Source: Diadema setosum
Taxonomy: Eukaryota; Echinodermata; Echinoidea; Diadematoida; Diadematidae
DNA: 64,000 nucleotides
Direction: 5' to 3'
Assembly: GCA_033980235.1 (NCBI GenBank)
Contig: CM067072.1
Location: 15,161,933 to 15,225,932 of the forward strand
Shown here: positions 49,681 through 51,342 of the stretch, piece by piece
Layout: each line of letters opens with the position of its first letter
Numbering within the stretch: the first letter of the stretch is position 1
Notes under the pieces: model-generated
Databases searched by the model: none
Seen by the model: only the letters and a program-made list of their open reading frames with translations
What the model was told of the DNA's origin: nothing
Position numbers and translations under genes: made by a program

Positions 49681-51342
49681 TGTGTGCGTGTGTGTGTTGC
49701 CTTTTTTTTCCTTCTTTTTCTTCTCCTTTTTTGTGGGGGCGTTTAGTCTTGGGGCGATTTTCTGGATTAGGAAGTTCCTGTATAGTTGTATAAGAAAGCA
49801 ATTTACGTTGTTATAACAACTTATCATTTATAATATTGCATTATAACCATGCAGGGAGGTGGAAGAGAGACCACCTCCCTGTTGATATAACTGAAACCAA
49901 AACTGAATGATCACAGATCGGCATTTGTGACATTATATAGGCATACGTATCAATCCTTGATGAACTTAGAAAATCTAATACCCTACCAGACCTTGACTTT
50001 GCACCACAAATGCTTACAAGCCCAAATGCAGTTTATTACGCCGGATGCACATCACGAGACGGACACCCAGGACCCATATAGCCCTACAGTCATACAGCCC
50101 ATGAGTTCGACACTATAAAGCAAACAAGGCCCGAAAGACCAACGCATTTTCTCAATTCTTCCCCCCCCCCCCTGAACACAACTTTGTAGTTTGCCGGTAT
50201 TATCTTTATTTGTTAACTATAATTTATTTTCCACATACTCGTAGTCGAATGTATGCCTATAATATAATTCTTGATACATTTTCTATGCTTTGTTTTGTTG
50301 GAAAAATGAAAATAGAATGAATTGAAATAAATGTCGAACTCGTGCATGGGTTATTGTTTTCACCTATAGTTTATCGAACACATGAGCCTCATTCGTCTAT
50401 ATCAGTGTCGAACTCATGGGCTGTATGACTCGTGGACTTTCTTCAATGTTGAACTTGTCGCCTGCATGACTCGTGGGTGTCGGTCTCGTGGGATGACCCA
50501 ATTACACCAGGTCCGAGATGAAGCACAAATATAGGGAATAAAAGATAGGGTTTATTGTTAAGTACAATGCATTTCAATAGATGCATTTTGTTAGATATTA
50601 ACTAAGGCGTTTTAGTTAGTATGCTACTGTTTCTTTTGTATGTCACTTATACTTAAAAAGCATAATTAAACTGTTAACGTGGACTGTAGTCAATATATGC
50701 AACAACTTTCACTTTAAGCAACACATTGGTTTAATGGTTTTCATAACACCACGAACACGGTGTAAAGAGTGTACGATGGTATTTAAAGGGAAATTCAAAT
50801 TCTGATATAAGAAAGCCAATTTTGTAAACACAATTGTGTAAATCGAACAGAAATTTAGGAAGTTATTATATTGCGAAGTTTCGATAATATACCCTAGAAT
50901 GCTTCTTAAATATTCAATGCAAATATATGCCAAAAAGTGTGCTGGTGATCCATCGCCTCAGACTTGTCATACTGTTGTACACAAAATCTCAAAAAGTCAT
51001 GTTGTCTTTCAATCGTGTTCACTGAATGAATTATGCCCCAGCCTAAAATGTTCTAATATATAACTCGTATAATTATGAGTGAATCTTTTCAGCAGACAAT
51101 TTTATTATGTTCATATGATGTTTAACACTTTTGTAGCAGAAAAACTTAATTTACTTTTTTTTTGTGCACACGATCAATGGAATGTTCACATAATTAGTGA
51201 GGAAAGAACATACTAATAGATTTCACATGTCCTGTGTTTACAATGTTACCATACCTTGCGTTGACGCCAGAAGTTGTAAAAAGAAGAGAAGCAGGGGGCT
51301 AGGTGGCCAGGCCACTTGCCTGGTTGACGACGACGTGGCCAT
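2724..51342 (-). CDS. TIE-like receptor protein tyrosine phosphatase (24 exons, 3' end outside window)
   Basis: This is a composite gene model built by hand; the exons are listed separately. The predicted single-pass membrane receptor has, by residue: signal peptide 1-29, Ig 30-133, Ig 134-220, five EGF-like modules 221-457, Ig 458-549, three FN3 domains 550-858, transmembrane helix about 870-891, basic juxtamembrane 892-917, membrane-proximal phosphatase domain about 918-1265, and the start of an inter-domain linker to 1280. It should bind an extracellular ligand and remove phosphate from phosphotyrosine in the cytoplasm. All 23 introns are GT-AG with matching phases, and the joined exons total 3,840 nt with no stop. 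The ectodomain order and several motifs match vertebrate TIE1/TEK, but no kinase sequence is seen. The linker implies a second phosphatase domain, so the 3' end lies left of the window. The alternative is two interleaved genes, but phase continuity from FN3 through the membrane helix into the phosphatase argues against it. Confidence 0.88.
2874..4289. other. Introns around the active-site exon; little else
   Basis: Apart from exon 23 these two introns contain AT-rich sequence and, at 4040-4290, CACAGTGTG words running up to the exon 22 donor. No other gene, RNA or transposon end was recognised. Confidence 0.5.
3362..3497 (-). CDS. Exon 23: phosphatase domain 1, P-loop SAGVGRTG
   Basis: This 136-nt exon (phase 2 to 0) completes the active-site loop: with HC from exon 22 it gives HCSAGVGRTG, including the phosphate-binding Arg. 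It continues VVLAIMTVVENAKR and VDVFNIVASMRKRRPFMVQTK, containing the R-x-x-R-P-x-M-V-Q-T helix and Q-loop. All catalytic residues expected for an active enzyme are present across exons 22-24. Confidence 0.95.
4290..4438 (-). CDS. Exon 22: phosphatase domain 1, WPD loop and start of the active site
   Basis: This 149-nt exon (phase 0 to 2) encodes RDIHHYQYTAWPDKGVP, then SSLLRFIRQV and PLLVHC. The WPD loop, whose Asp is the general acid, is intact, although the residue after Asp is Lys instead of the usual His. The exon ends TGTAG, so the catalytic Cys is here and the Ser of HCSAG is split with exon 23. The upstream acceptor CCTAG|GGG was preferred over the later GTCAG|AA because only the former keeps phase with exon 21. 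Confidence 0.93.
4749..5314. mobile_element. Short hAT-like element with three internal tandem units
   Basis: The element is flanked by the 8-bp duplication GTCCCTAC (4741-4748 and 5315-5322). Its ends are CAGCGGCGTA and the complement of CAGTGGCGTA (plus four extra bases), each followed by a G or C homopolymer. Inside are three diverged tandem units at about 4795-4905, 5015-5125 and 5190-5270. Each carries GAGCGAGCGAAGCGAGCG and then a stretch about TTGACATTTTA. The 8-bp duplication and ends fit hAT elements. Confidence 0.78.
5687..5812 (-). CDS. Exon 21: phosphatase domain 1, KCxxYWP motif
   Basis: This 126-nt exon (phase 0 to 0) encodes GKCLRYWPNEEQGVLKIGD, then FKIHLTATD and KRTLSVRQ. 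KCxxYWP is a standard receptor-phosphatase motif between the DFWRM helix and the WPD loop. Acceptor CTACAG and donor CAG|GTGAGT are both strong. Confidence 0.93.
5917..7619. mobile_element. Long hAT-like non-autonomous element (copy A)
   Basis: The 8-bp duplication CGTTCAAG flanks it (5909-5916 and 7620-7627). The ends are AGTGGCGTATCTAGGG and its complement CCTAGATACGCCACTG. The interior has three to four tandem units of about 450 bp. Each carries GGCGAGCGAGCGCAGCG, a TTTGTATTTCAGC stretch and AGTACGAGCGAG. A long CT-rich run and C homopolymers lie inside the right end. No transposase is encoded. The same family occurs inverted at 46054-47712. Confidence 0.88.
7628..9007. other. Introns around exon 20; simple repeats only
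   Basis: A TCATCA microsatellite lies at about 7650-7690 and a CAAAA repeat at 7988-8021. Otherwise the sequence is AT-rich with no recognisable gene or transposon end. Confidence 0.5.
8032..8129 (-). CDS. Exon 20: phosphatase domain 1, DFWRMIW motif
   Basis: This 98-nt exon (phase 1 to 0) encodes PNKASIGDFWRMIWQENVK then TVAMVTKLEELGK. GPxxxTxxDFWRMxWxxxVxxIVMxT is the canonical phosphatase core. Acceptor CTACCAG and donor AAG|GTTAGG are present. The intron after it starts with an A-rich CAAAA repeat, seen on the plus strand at 7988-8021. Confidence 0.95.
9008..9172. repeat. Large hairpin with hammerhead-like core
   Basis: Two arms of about 72 bp are nearly perfect complements (9008-9083 and 9101-9172) around a loop of about 17 bases. 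The plus strand at 9099-9132 reads CTGAAGA, then a GGCGT...ACGCC helix, then GAAA and GTC. That layout resembles the core of hammerhead ribozymes found in Penelope-like retroelement ends. A TA run (9199-9240) follows. Element identity is inferred; no reverse transcriptase is attached. Confidence 0.55.
9341..9838. repeat. ACTCAAGAAACTCACACTC minisatellite
   Basis: About 25 imperfect copies of a roughly 19-20-bp unit (ACTCACTCAAGAAACTCAC with G/A variants) run for 500 bp. The array stops nine to ten bases before the 5' splice site of exon 19 as read on the minus strand, so the intron begins almost at once with the minisatellite. Apparent open frames across it are repeat artefacts. Confidence 0.95.
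9848..9884 (-). CDS. Exon 19: 37-nt micro-exon with the YIASQG motif
   Basis: This micro-exon (phase 0 to 1) encodes DANWNQVYIASQ plus the first base of Gly. YI(A/T)(S/T)QGP is a conserved tyrosine-phosphatase motif, and its spacing from NAS in exon 18 (eleven residues to the Tyr) is canonical. The acceptor GTCTCAG has a good pyrimidine tract and the donor is CAAG|GTAACT. Only nine bases into the downstream intron a roughly 500-bp minisatellite begins. Confidence 0.9.
10366..10584. mobile_element. Short inverted-repeat element, copy 1
   Basis: The ends GTCTGCTTCATAAA and TTTATGAAGCAGGTC are inverted. The interior shares the word series TGTAAGTATCTTC, GATCTTATGCTCGATTC and CTGAGTTACTCT with a second copy at 14231-14436. 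No coding capacity. Confidence 0.65.
10585..11399. other. Intron, no gene seen
   Basis: At 10586-10660 a phrase with GAGTTCGAATC resembles a tRNA B box but lacks a convincing A box or cloverleaf. A 20-base C run lies at 11148-11167. Nothing else stands out. Confidence 0.4.
11400..11476 (-). CDS. Exon 18: phosphatase domain 1, YxNAS motif
   Basis: This 77-nt exon (phase 1 to 0) encodes DSARVVLEVIPGKPDTDYY followed by NASCIS. YINAS is a hallmark of the phosphatase fold; here it reads YYNAS. The usual GY pair after NASxI is replaced by exon 19 sequence. Donor TCA|GTGAGT. Confidence 0.93.
11982..12069 (-). CDS. Exon 17: phosphatase domain 1, KNRY motif
   Basis: This 88-nt exon (phase 0 to 1) encodes DLPKEDLFPQTVARKNA and then KNRYKNILP. 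KNRYxNILPYD is the conserved phosphotyrosine-recognition loop of tyrosine phosphatases. The Tyr codon of PYD is split between this exon (T) and exon 18 (AC). Confidence 0.95.
12188..12270. repeat. TA and GA microsatellite
   Basis: About 22 TA units are followed directly by about 17 GA units, inside the intron between exons 16 and 17. Confidence 0.95.
12599..12825 (-). CDS. Exon 16: cytoplasmic linker and phosphatase wedge region
   Basis: This 227-nt exon (phase 1 to 0) encodes an acidic stretch (DSAENEYAPAMEDEYEV) and then PPIDMAYFPAFVLKSRQ followed by SESLISEFS, the helix that in receptor phosphatases precedes the catalytic core (the FxxxFxxEF type helix). The start was chosen at TTTGAG|GC (12825) because the phase-1 end of exon 15 requires it. 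The nearer AG at 12815 would break the frame. Confidence 0.85.
13149..13362. mobile_element. Short element with 5-bp target duplication, copy a
   Basis: The ends are CAGTGGCGGATCC and GGATCCGCCCCTG. The flanks are TTTAT on both sides (13144-13148 and 13363-13367). The 214-bp body has no coding capacity. It belongs to the same family as 16023-16186 and 16737-16892. Confidence 0.8.
13682..13758 (-). CDS. Exon 15: basic juxtamembrane segment
   Basis: This 77-nt exon (phase 2 to 1) encodes RRKATQEGKEKKLFTFGMD followed by SCDSPG. The RRRRK run across the exon 14/15 junction is the stop-transfer signal, and the segment then leads to the phosphatase wedge region. Acceptor CTGCAG and donor CCAG|GTAAGT are strong. 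Confidence 0.87.
14231..14436. mobile_element. Short inverted-repeat element, copy 2
   Basis: A diverged copy of 10366-10584 in the same orientation, with matching internal words (GATCTTATGCTCGATTC, CTGAGTTACTCT) and an end word CCCGTTTCAT paired with AATGAGACGGG. It lies between exons 14 and 15. Confidence 0.6.
14753..14852 (-). CDS. Exon 14: transmembrane helix
   Basis: This 100-nt exon (phase 1 to 2) encodes VSQPVSIIGQVVGGVVG followed by FLVTAIIIFAFLLLL and an Arg at the junction. It is an uncharged stretch of about 25 residues ended by the basic stop-transfer RRRRK that continues in exon 15. It fits a type I single-pass membrane segment between FN3-3 and the cytoplasmic region. Confidence 0.9.
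15465..15699 (-). CDS. Exon 13: fibronectin type III domain 3, C-terminal part
   Basis: This 235-nt exon (phase 0 to 1) starts APSAETANCGSGFTSY, continues VLYYQSKST and WTLTGLGNSLGYAVQLTVVN, and ends SPQDGG. This completes the FN3 started in exon 12 and gives the short stalk before the membrane. The Gly at the end is split with exon 14. Confidence 0.93.
16023..16186. mobile_element. Short element with 5-bp target duplication, copy b
   Basis: The ends CAGGGGCGGATCC and GGATCCGCCACTG are inverted, with ATAAC repeated on both sides (16018-16022 and 16187-16191). The body is 164 bp with a G-rich left half and a C homopolymer near the right end. Confidence 0.8.
16737..16892. mobile_element. Short element with 5-bp target duplication, copy c
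   Basis: It starts CAGGGGCGGATTAGG and ends AGTCCGCCACTG, flanked by AATCG (16732-16736 and 16893-16897). The body is 156 bp, about 75% like copy b by eye, and lies about 550 bp from it in the same orientation. Confidence 0.8.
17404..17484 (-). repeat. tRNA-like sequence, probably a tRNA pseudogene or SINE head
   Basis: On the minus strand there is a box A-like TATAGTGGGTACAGCAC, a loop region CTTGACTTTAAAACG and a box B-like GGTTCGAATACTG at normal tRNA spacing. The acceptor stem does not pair well, so a functional tRNA is unlikely. A lysine-type origin is possible but unproven. Confidence 0.4.
17485..18130. other. Intron between exons 12 and 13, right part
   Basis: A 22-base G run at 17852-17873 is the only landmark. 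No gene or transposon end was recognised. Confidence 0.4.
18131..18201 (-). CDS. Exon 12: fibronectin type III domain 3, N-terminal part
   Basis: This 71-nt exon (phase 1 to phase 0) encodes RPSLPPGNITATATTSDELF and then VTWT, the A and B strands of an FN3 repeat ending on the conserved Trp. The third FN3 is split by an intron right after this Trp, unlike FN3-1 and FN3-2, which are single exons. The rest is in exon 13. Acceptor CCATAG and donor ACG|GTAACT are both good. Confidence 0.9.
18690..19050. mobile_element. Nested inverted-repeat element with a perfect 68-bp hairpin
   Basis: A perfect 68-bp inverted repeat (18757-18824 and 18895-18962) with a 70-base spacer carries GACGTTTCGGTC in both arms. 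It is bracketed by TA runs (18708-18756, 19014-19036) and by an outer pair GACCTGGCGAGATATA and TATATCTCGCCATG. The strand reading GGTC-TTT-GACC-GAAACGTC recalls the stem II and GAAA portion of a hammerhead ribozyme, but the CUGANGA part is not intact here. A Penelope-like origin is possible. Confidence 0.6.
19638..19705. repeat. CT and CA microsatellite
   Basis: CT units are followed by CA units with a few interruptions, in the intron just downstream of exon 11. Confidence 0.95.
19744..20052 (-). CDS. Exon 11: fibronectin type III domain 2
   Basis: This 309-nt symmetric phase-1 exon encodes an FN3 repeat with HLLWNAWIPGVDEW, YVVYSRAPDG and LRPDTEYAFSIGI. It is clearly a sister of exon 10. 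The donor GACA|GTAAAA lies just left of a CT/CA microsatellite (19638-19705) that begins about 40 nt into the intron. Confidence 0.95.
20401..20712 (-). CDS. Exon 10: fibronectin type III domain 1
   Basis: This 312-nt symmetric phase-1 exon encodes a full FN3 repeat of about 104 residues. It has the B-strand Trp (MTLHWMPWTPG), the AYKVYRRAP strand, and the E-F loop and F strand signature GLEPDTSYSFSVAAV. The donor is GGCA|GTAAGC. It shares the WxPGVD and YxVYxRAP layout with exon 11, suggesting the two arose by duplication. Confidence 0.96.
21079..21354 (-). CDS. Exon 9: Ig-like domain 3
   Basis: This 276-nt symmetric phase-1 exon encodes about 92 residues. It opens GIQRMTFEKVNPY, has a first Ig cysteine in TVECYIET and a second in PGEYTCVLIMN (the Y-x-C motif), and ends ADVY. 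The GIQRM opening is also how Ig3 of TEK begins after the EGF block. It corresponds to the Ig domain between EGF and FN3 modules in TIE receptors. Confidence 0.93.
21691..22581 (+). CDS. LINE ORF1 protein (coiled-coil nucleic-acid chaperone type)
   Basis: The frame encodes 296 residues from the ATG at 21691. The N-terminal third is low-complexity and Ser/Gln-rich. A heptad-rich coiled coil follows at about residues 105-160 (LTETVNRLQGKVDRLEQI), then RRNCLRFHGITE, which starts an RRM-like domain as in L1-type ORF1 proteins. The C terminus is basic and ends RSKRK. The frame is intact. Such proteins bind the element RNA in the ribonucleoprotein particle. Confidence 0.88.
   Translation: MPNRKSATTQKGKSRGNDEENQAEQSSTASPETSGWAAASNGGTKSGSPAGQSSENPQRDSRQTSDLESPNPALMHTIREQVDTALNKTDTRDRLVESIVAAITEQVTQDVYKAIELDLHQQKQQVASLTETVNRLQGKVDRLEQICEEQEQYTRRNCLRFHGITELKDENTDQLIVDKVREKLHIDITPLHIDRSHRVTPRDWDGAKTRPIIMKFTSYNKRMAIYRKRADFKGSSIYVHEDLTSKRQRTVAEVKKVWTSDGRITVLTHDNKKVPIASFADIEKLDRTEGVRSKRK
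22625..25068 (+). pseudogene. LINE ORF2, PHD finger, endonuclease and reverse transcriptase (frameshifted)
   Basis: Starting at the ATG 22625, a PHD-type zinc finger (CIICKK ... CVKCLHWCHVKC ... CSLC) is followed by an EEP endonuclease with LNVRSL, SETWLD, GDFNCN and, after a slip, SDHSLV. The reverse transcriptase follows with NYRPISVI, DFKRAFDSVSH, GIPQGSILGPLLF and YADD (24872-24883). Frame changes occur near 23482, 23692 (A run) and 24848 (T run). The segment between LLSDCQS and LLDLNE lacks the usual FRPG-type motif, an in-frame deletion. The product would copy the element at a nicked target. Confidence 0.9.
25069..26478. mobile_element. DNA transposon inserted in the LINE, 4-bp target duplication
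   Basis: The ends are CAGTCAGACCGCAACG and its perfect complement CGTTGCGGTCTGACTG (16 bp). The duplication ATAA flanks it (25065-25068 and 26479-26482). A subterminal TTATCGTACGCG word is also inverted near both ends. The 1,410-bp interior shows no transposase. Removing element plus one ATAA joins the two halves of LINE ORF2 in frame, which independently fixes the boundaries. Confidence 0.92.
26483..27110 (+). pseudogene. LINE ORF2, C-terminal part
   Basis: This continues the reverse transcriptase after the inserted transposon: EFKYLGVVLDECFKWN, then LILPHIDYGLVIWG and LQNRYARLVLNADF, and near the end GSNLWNDLPR. These are the typical C-terminal motifs of CR1/L2/Jockey-type ORF2 proteins. 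The frame is open to a stop at 27108-27110. Confidence 0.9.
27480..28630. other. Intron remainder, no gene seen
   Basis: A 19-base G run lies at about 27737-27752 and a short TA/T run at 28217-28240. The rest is AT-rich sequence without coding signs. Confidence 0.4.
28631..28762 (-). CDS. Exon 8: EGF-like module 5
   Basis: This 132-nt symmetric phase-1 exon encodes CEGAFFGLDCLDECHC, then AACDKVTGVCSGQC and LLPDC. It is the last EGF module before Ig3. Exons 7 and 8 resemble each other (xxFG/YGxxCxxxCxC followed by AAC) and may be an internal duplication. The donor G|GTATAC is acceptable. Confidence 0.92.
28870..29690. repeat. Tandem array of about 290-bp units
   Basis: Three copies (about 28870-29095, 29115-29335, 29405-29630) plus the start of a fourth share GATACATAATACCACTAT, CATCTTTCAGGAATAG, TTTCAAGTGGAATGG and CTCTTTTCCGGTTGATATT. 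A TA run of about 56 bases (29339-29395) lies inside the second boundary. The fourth copy breaks off at the donor of exon 7. The units occupy the intron between two EGF exons. Confidence 0.9.
29695..29838 (-). CDS. Exon 7: EGF-like module 4
   Basis: This 144-nt symmetric phase-1 exon encodes ECDVGYYGPQCASKCNC, then AACNRDTGACPGEMC and AAGYDKVNC. It has no counterpart in the three-EGF TEK ectodomain and is probably an extra module. The donor lies inside the start of a fourth copy of the roughly 290-bp repeat that fills 28.87-29.69 kb, so this exon sits at the edge of a tandem array. Confidence 0.92.
30030..31960 (+). pseudogene. Reverse-transcriptase retroelement relic with CCHC and probable restriction-like endonuclease
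   Basis: The catalytic FMDD (30075-30086) is followed in broken frames by IPQVTEQRVKSLGRWYEGK, VDRTVIPGKAKVWCWQFG, TGAWTRW, LPSPVNLKRWAF and a CRVCKKAKGSLEHI zinc motif. After an inserted repeat at 31369-31677 comes GLTVQWETRMDKVRERKG. The GRWY ... LPTPVNLxRWG ... ELTVPWE pattern is one I know from invertebrate and fish retroelement proteins. The CCHC and terminal segment fit restriction-like-endonuclease LINEs (R2/NeSL/HERO-like), which is a tentative call. Many stops and slips show it is dead. It lies in the intron between exons 6 and 7. Confidence 0.8.
31369..31677. repeat. Direct repeats of about 115 bp around a 78-bp core, inserted in the retroelement
   Basis: Copy 1 (31369-31485) and copy 2 (31564-31677) both begin GGTAGGGACTTTTTG and end CTATGAT. 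The 78 bases between them contain CCGCGGCGAGGGTGC. The unit interrupts the endonuclease-like coding stretch, so it inserted after the host element. The shape is like a miniature LTR element (TRIM), but a target duplication was not resolved. Confidence 0.75.
32480..32800 (+). repeat. Possible tRNA-derived SINE
   Basis: TCCAGTGGTCTAGTGGTCT resembles the box A region of a tRNA. GGTTATCAGTTCTAGG, about 40 bases later, sits where box B would be but is degenerate. The open frame of 163 codons crossing it has no recognisable domain and is not called as a gene. Confidence 0.35.
33172..33306 (-). CDS. Exon 6: EGF-like module 3
   Basis: This 135-nt symmetric phase-1 exon encodes VCGSGMFGPGCSQTCHC, a second cysteine group around SNCSPYTGECSSGGC, and the close QAGWTGDNC. 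This is the laminin-type EGF pattern with the GxFGPxC opening. The donor is A|GTAAGT. The neighbouring intron carries a GGGAGA microsatellite at 33115-33145. Confidence 0.93.
33926..34090 (-). CDS. Exon 5: EGF-like module 2 with the TIE-type FCLPDPYGC motif
   Basis: This 165-nt symmetric phase-1 exon encodes about 55 residues with eight cysteines. It begins CRSGGGNRFGRDCEFRC and contains FCLPDPYGCTCDVG followed by RGLACND. The FCLPDPYGC core is, from my knowledge of the family, a near-verbatim signature of the second EGF module of vertebrate TEK. It is the strongest single piece of evidence for a TIE-related ectodomain. Confidence 0.94.
35192..35326 (-). CDS. Exon 4: EGF-like module 1
   Basis: This 135-nt symmetric phase-1 exon encodes one laminin-type EGF module with eight cysteines: ECAAGRWGPPNCDGVCDKC, then YNGGMC, and the close GLCICPNNFKGPNC. 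The WGPxC start and the C-x-C-P-x-x-F-x-G-x-x-C finish match EGF1 of TEK. It follows Ig2 directly, as in TIE receptors. Acceptor TTTTAG and donor A|GTGAGT are both clear. Confidence 0.93.
36954..37214 (-). CDS. Exon 3: Ig-like domain 2
   Basis: This 261-nt symmetric phase-1 exon encodes about 87 residues. It has strand-like segments such as GVFTRTVNVGDTGVSI and the late motif SDQGFYEIHFFG (D-x-G-x-Y type) typical of Ig domains, but no cysteine pair. It ends VVRLIVR, directly followed by the first EGF cysteine. TEK has an equivalent RLIVR stretch at the same Ig2-EGF1 boundary. The missing disulfide also fits the second Ig domain of TIE receptors. Confidence 0.88.
37586..38130. mobile_element. 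Inverted-repeat element rich in ACGT words
   Basis: The left end TAGCCTCGGTCACAGCCC and the right end GGGTTGTGACCAAGGCATA are imperfect inverted repeats. The interior is GC-richer than its surroundings and full of palindromic words such as GTACGTACTTACAACGTGC. No coding capacity was recognised. It lies in the intron between exons 2 and 3. Confidence 0.6.
38405..39715 (-). pseudogene. LINE relic, C-terminal reverse-transcriptase part and 3' end
   Basis: On the minus strand 39715-39333 reads SVHLLQKRALRICTNSHYL, then SKLKTLKINDIRISQ and GPDVWNYLPEQIK, typical of the extreme C terminus of CR1/L2-like ORF2. A possible 3' end with GGCAGAAATAAAACC and repeated AAACC units lies at about 38405-38440. 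The stretch between may include other sequence. The RICTNS motif is shared with the relic at 60.6-60.8 kb, so they are probably one family. Confidence 0.82.
39716..40734. other. Intron, no gene seen
   Basis: A T homopolymer of about 29 bases lies at 40311-40339. Otherwise the sequence is AT-rich without coding signs. Confidence 0.4.
40735..41183. mobile_element. TA-flanked inverted-repeat element (mariner-like MITE)
   Basis: The ends AGGCTGCGTTCACATAG and CTATGTGAACGCAGCCT are perfect inverted repeats (22 bp) with TA on both sides. The interior near the right end has repeated GAATAGCGAATACCG words. At 449 bp it is non-coding. TA duplication suggests a Tc1/mariner relationship. Confidence 0.8.
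41222..41290. repeat. GA microsatellite
   Basis: AG units with occasional TG interruptions. Confidence 0.95.
42423..43248. mobile_element. TA-flanked element with inverted repeats over 200 bp
   Basis: The left arm (42423-42655) and right arm (43025-43248) are imperfect complements. The ends are CTAGGTGTTACGAAAAA and TTTTTGTAACACCTAG, and TA occurs on both sides. Inner paired words include CTATACATCAGATAACACTG. The 826-bp element has no transposase. It could fold into a very long hairpin. Confidence 0.85.
43249..44244. other. Intron with cryptic ATTAGAC/TGGTCTA repeats
   Basis: At 43920-44220, short words such as ATTAGACGGAGTGG, TTGGTCTAAGG and GACTAATTA recur in both orientations without a fixed period. 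The remainder shows nothing recognisable. Confidence 0.5.
44245..44556 (-). CDS. Exon 2: Ig-like domain 1
   Basis: This 312-nt exon is symmetric (phase 1 at both ends) and encodes about 104 residues. It opens GQGVYITIVASGYD and contains a cysteine pair, YECYRSD near the start and PFYCRG near the end, as expected for an Ig-type fold. The position corresponds to the first Ig domain of TIE receptors. Sequence identity is low, so the fold call rests on the spaced cysteines and the context. The acceptor is CGCAG at 44557 onward and the donor GTGTGTAAG reads into 44244. Confidence 0.8.
44557..46053. other. Intron 1, left part
   Basis: G and C homopolymers at 44781-44793 and 44815-44831 follow CAGGCCCGTAGCC, the end of some inverted-repeat element whose partner was not found nearby. 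A T run lies at 45099-45118. No exon was found. Confidence 0.45.
46054..47712. mobile_element. Long hAT-like non-autonomous element (copy B, inverted)
   Basis: This is the same family as 5917-7619 but in reverse orientation. The 8-bp duplication TTTGCAGC flanks it (46046-46053 and 47713-47720). The ends are CAGTGGCGTATCTAGGGG and CCCTAGATACGCCACTG. The internal tandem units with CGCTCGCTGCGCTCGCTCG and the purine-rich GAAGAAGAAG run correspond in reverse order to copy A. No transposase. It lies in intron 1. Confidence 0.9.
47721..51254. other. Intron 1, right part
   Basis: A pair of GCGGCGCGC palindromic words (48262-48281, 48438-48457) and a TA/GT microsatellite (48496-48550) are present. 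A fragment with CTGGCTACGGGCCTGTG (48612-48628) is the complement of the CAGGCCCGTAGCC end at 44772. A GT run lies at 49646-49698. Tandem TTCGGAATAACGAACC units lie at 49286-49535. No coding exon was found. Confidence 0.5.
49286..49535. repeat. TTCGGAATAACGAACC repeat
   Basis: Ten or more variants of TTCGGAATAACGAAC and its complement occur. The same phrase is present at 715-830 near the other end of the gene. Confidence 0.8.
51255..51342 (-). CDS. Exon 1: signal peptide
   Basis: The ATG is at 51342-51340 and 29 codons plus one base precede a GT donor at 51254-51253. The peptide has a short Arg-containing start, a hydrophobic core (PLLLFFLQLLA) and a small-residue end (STQG), which is a classic signal peptide. 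The exon ends in phase 1, and the leftover G joins the GG that opens exon 2 to give Gly. It lies about 6.7 kb upstream of exon 2. It was found by looking for a secretion signal upstream of the first Ig exon, so its link to the gene is inferred from phase, strand and function. Promoter and 5' UTR were not identified. Confidence 0.72.
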
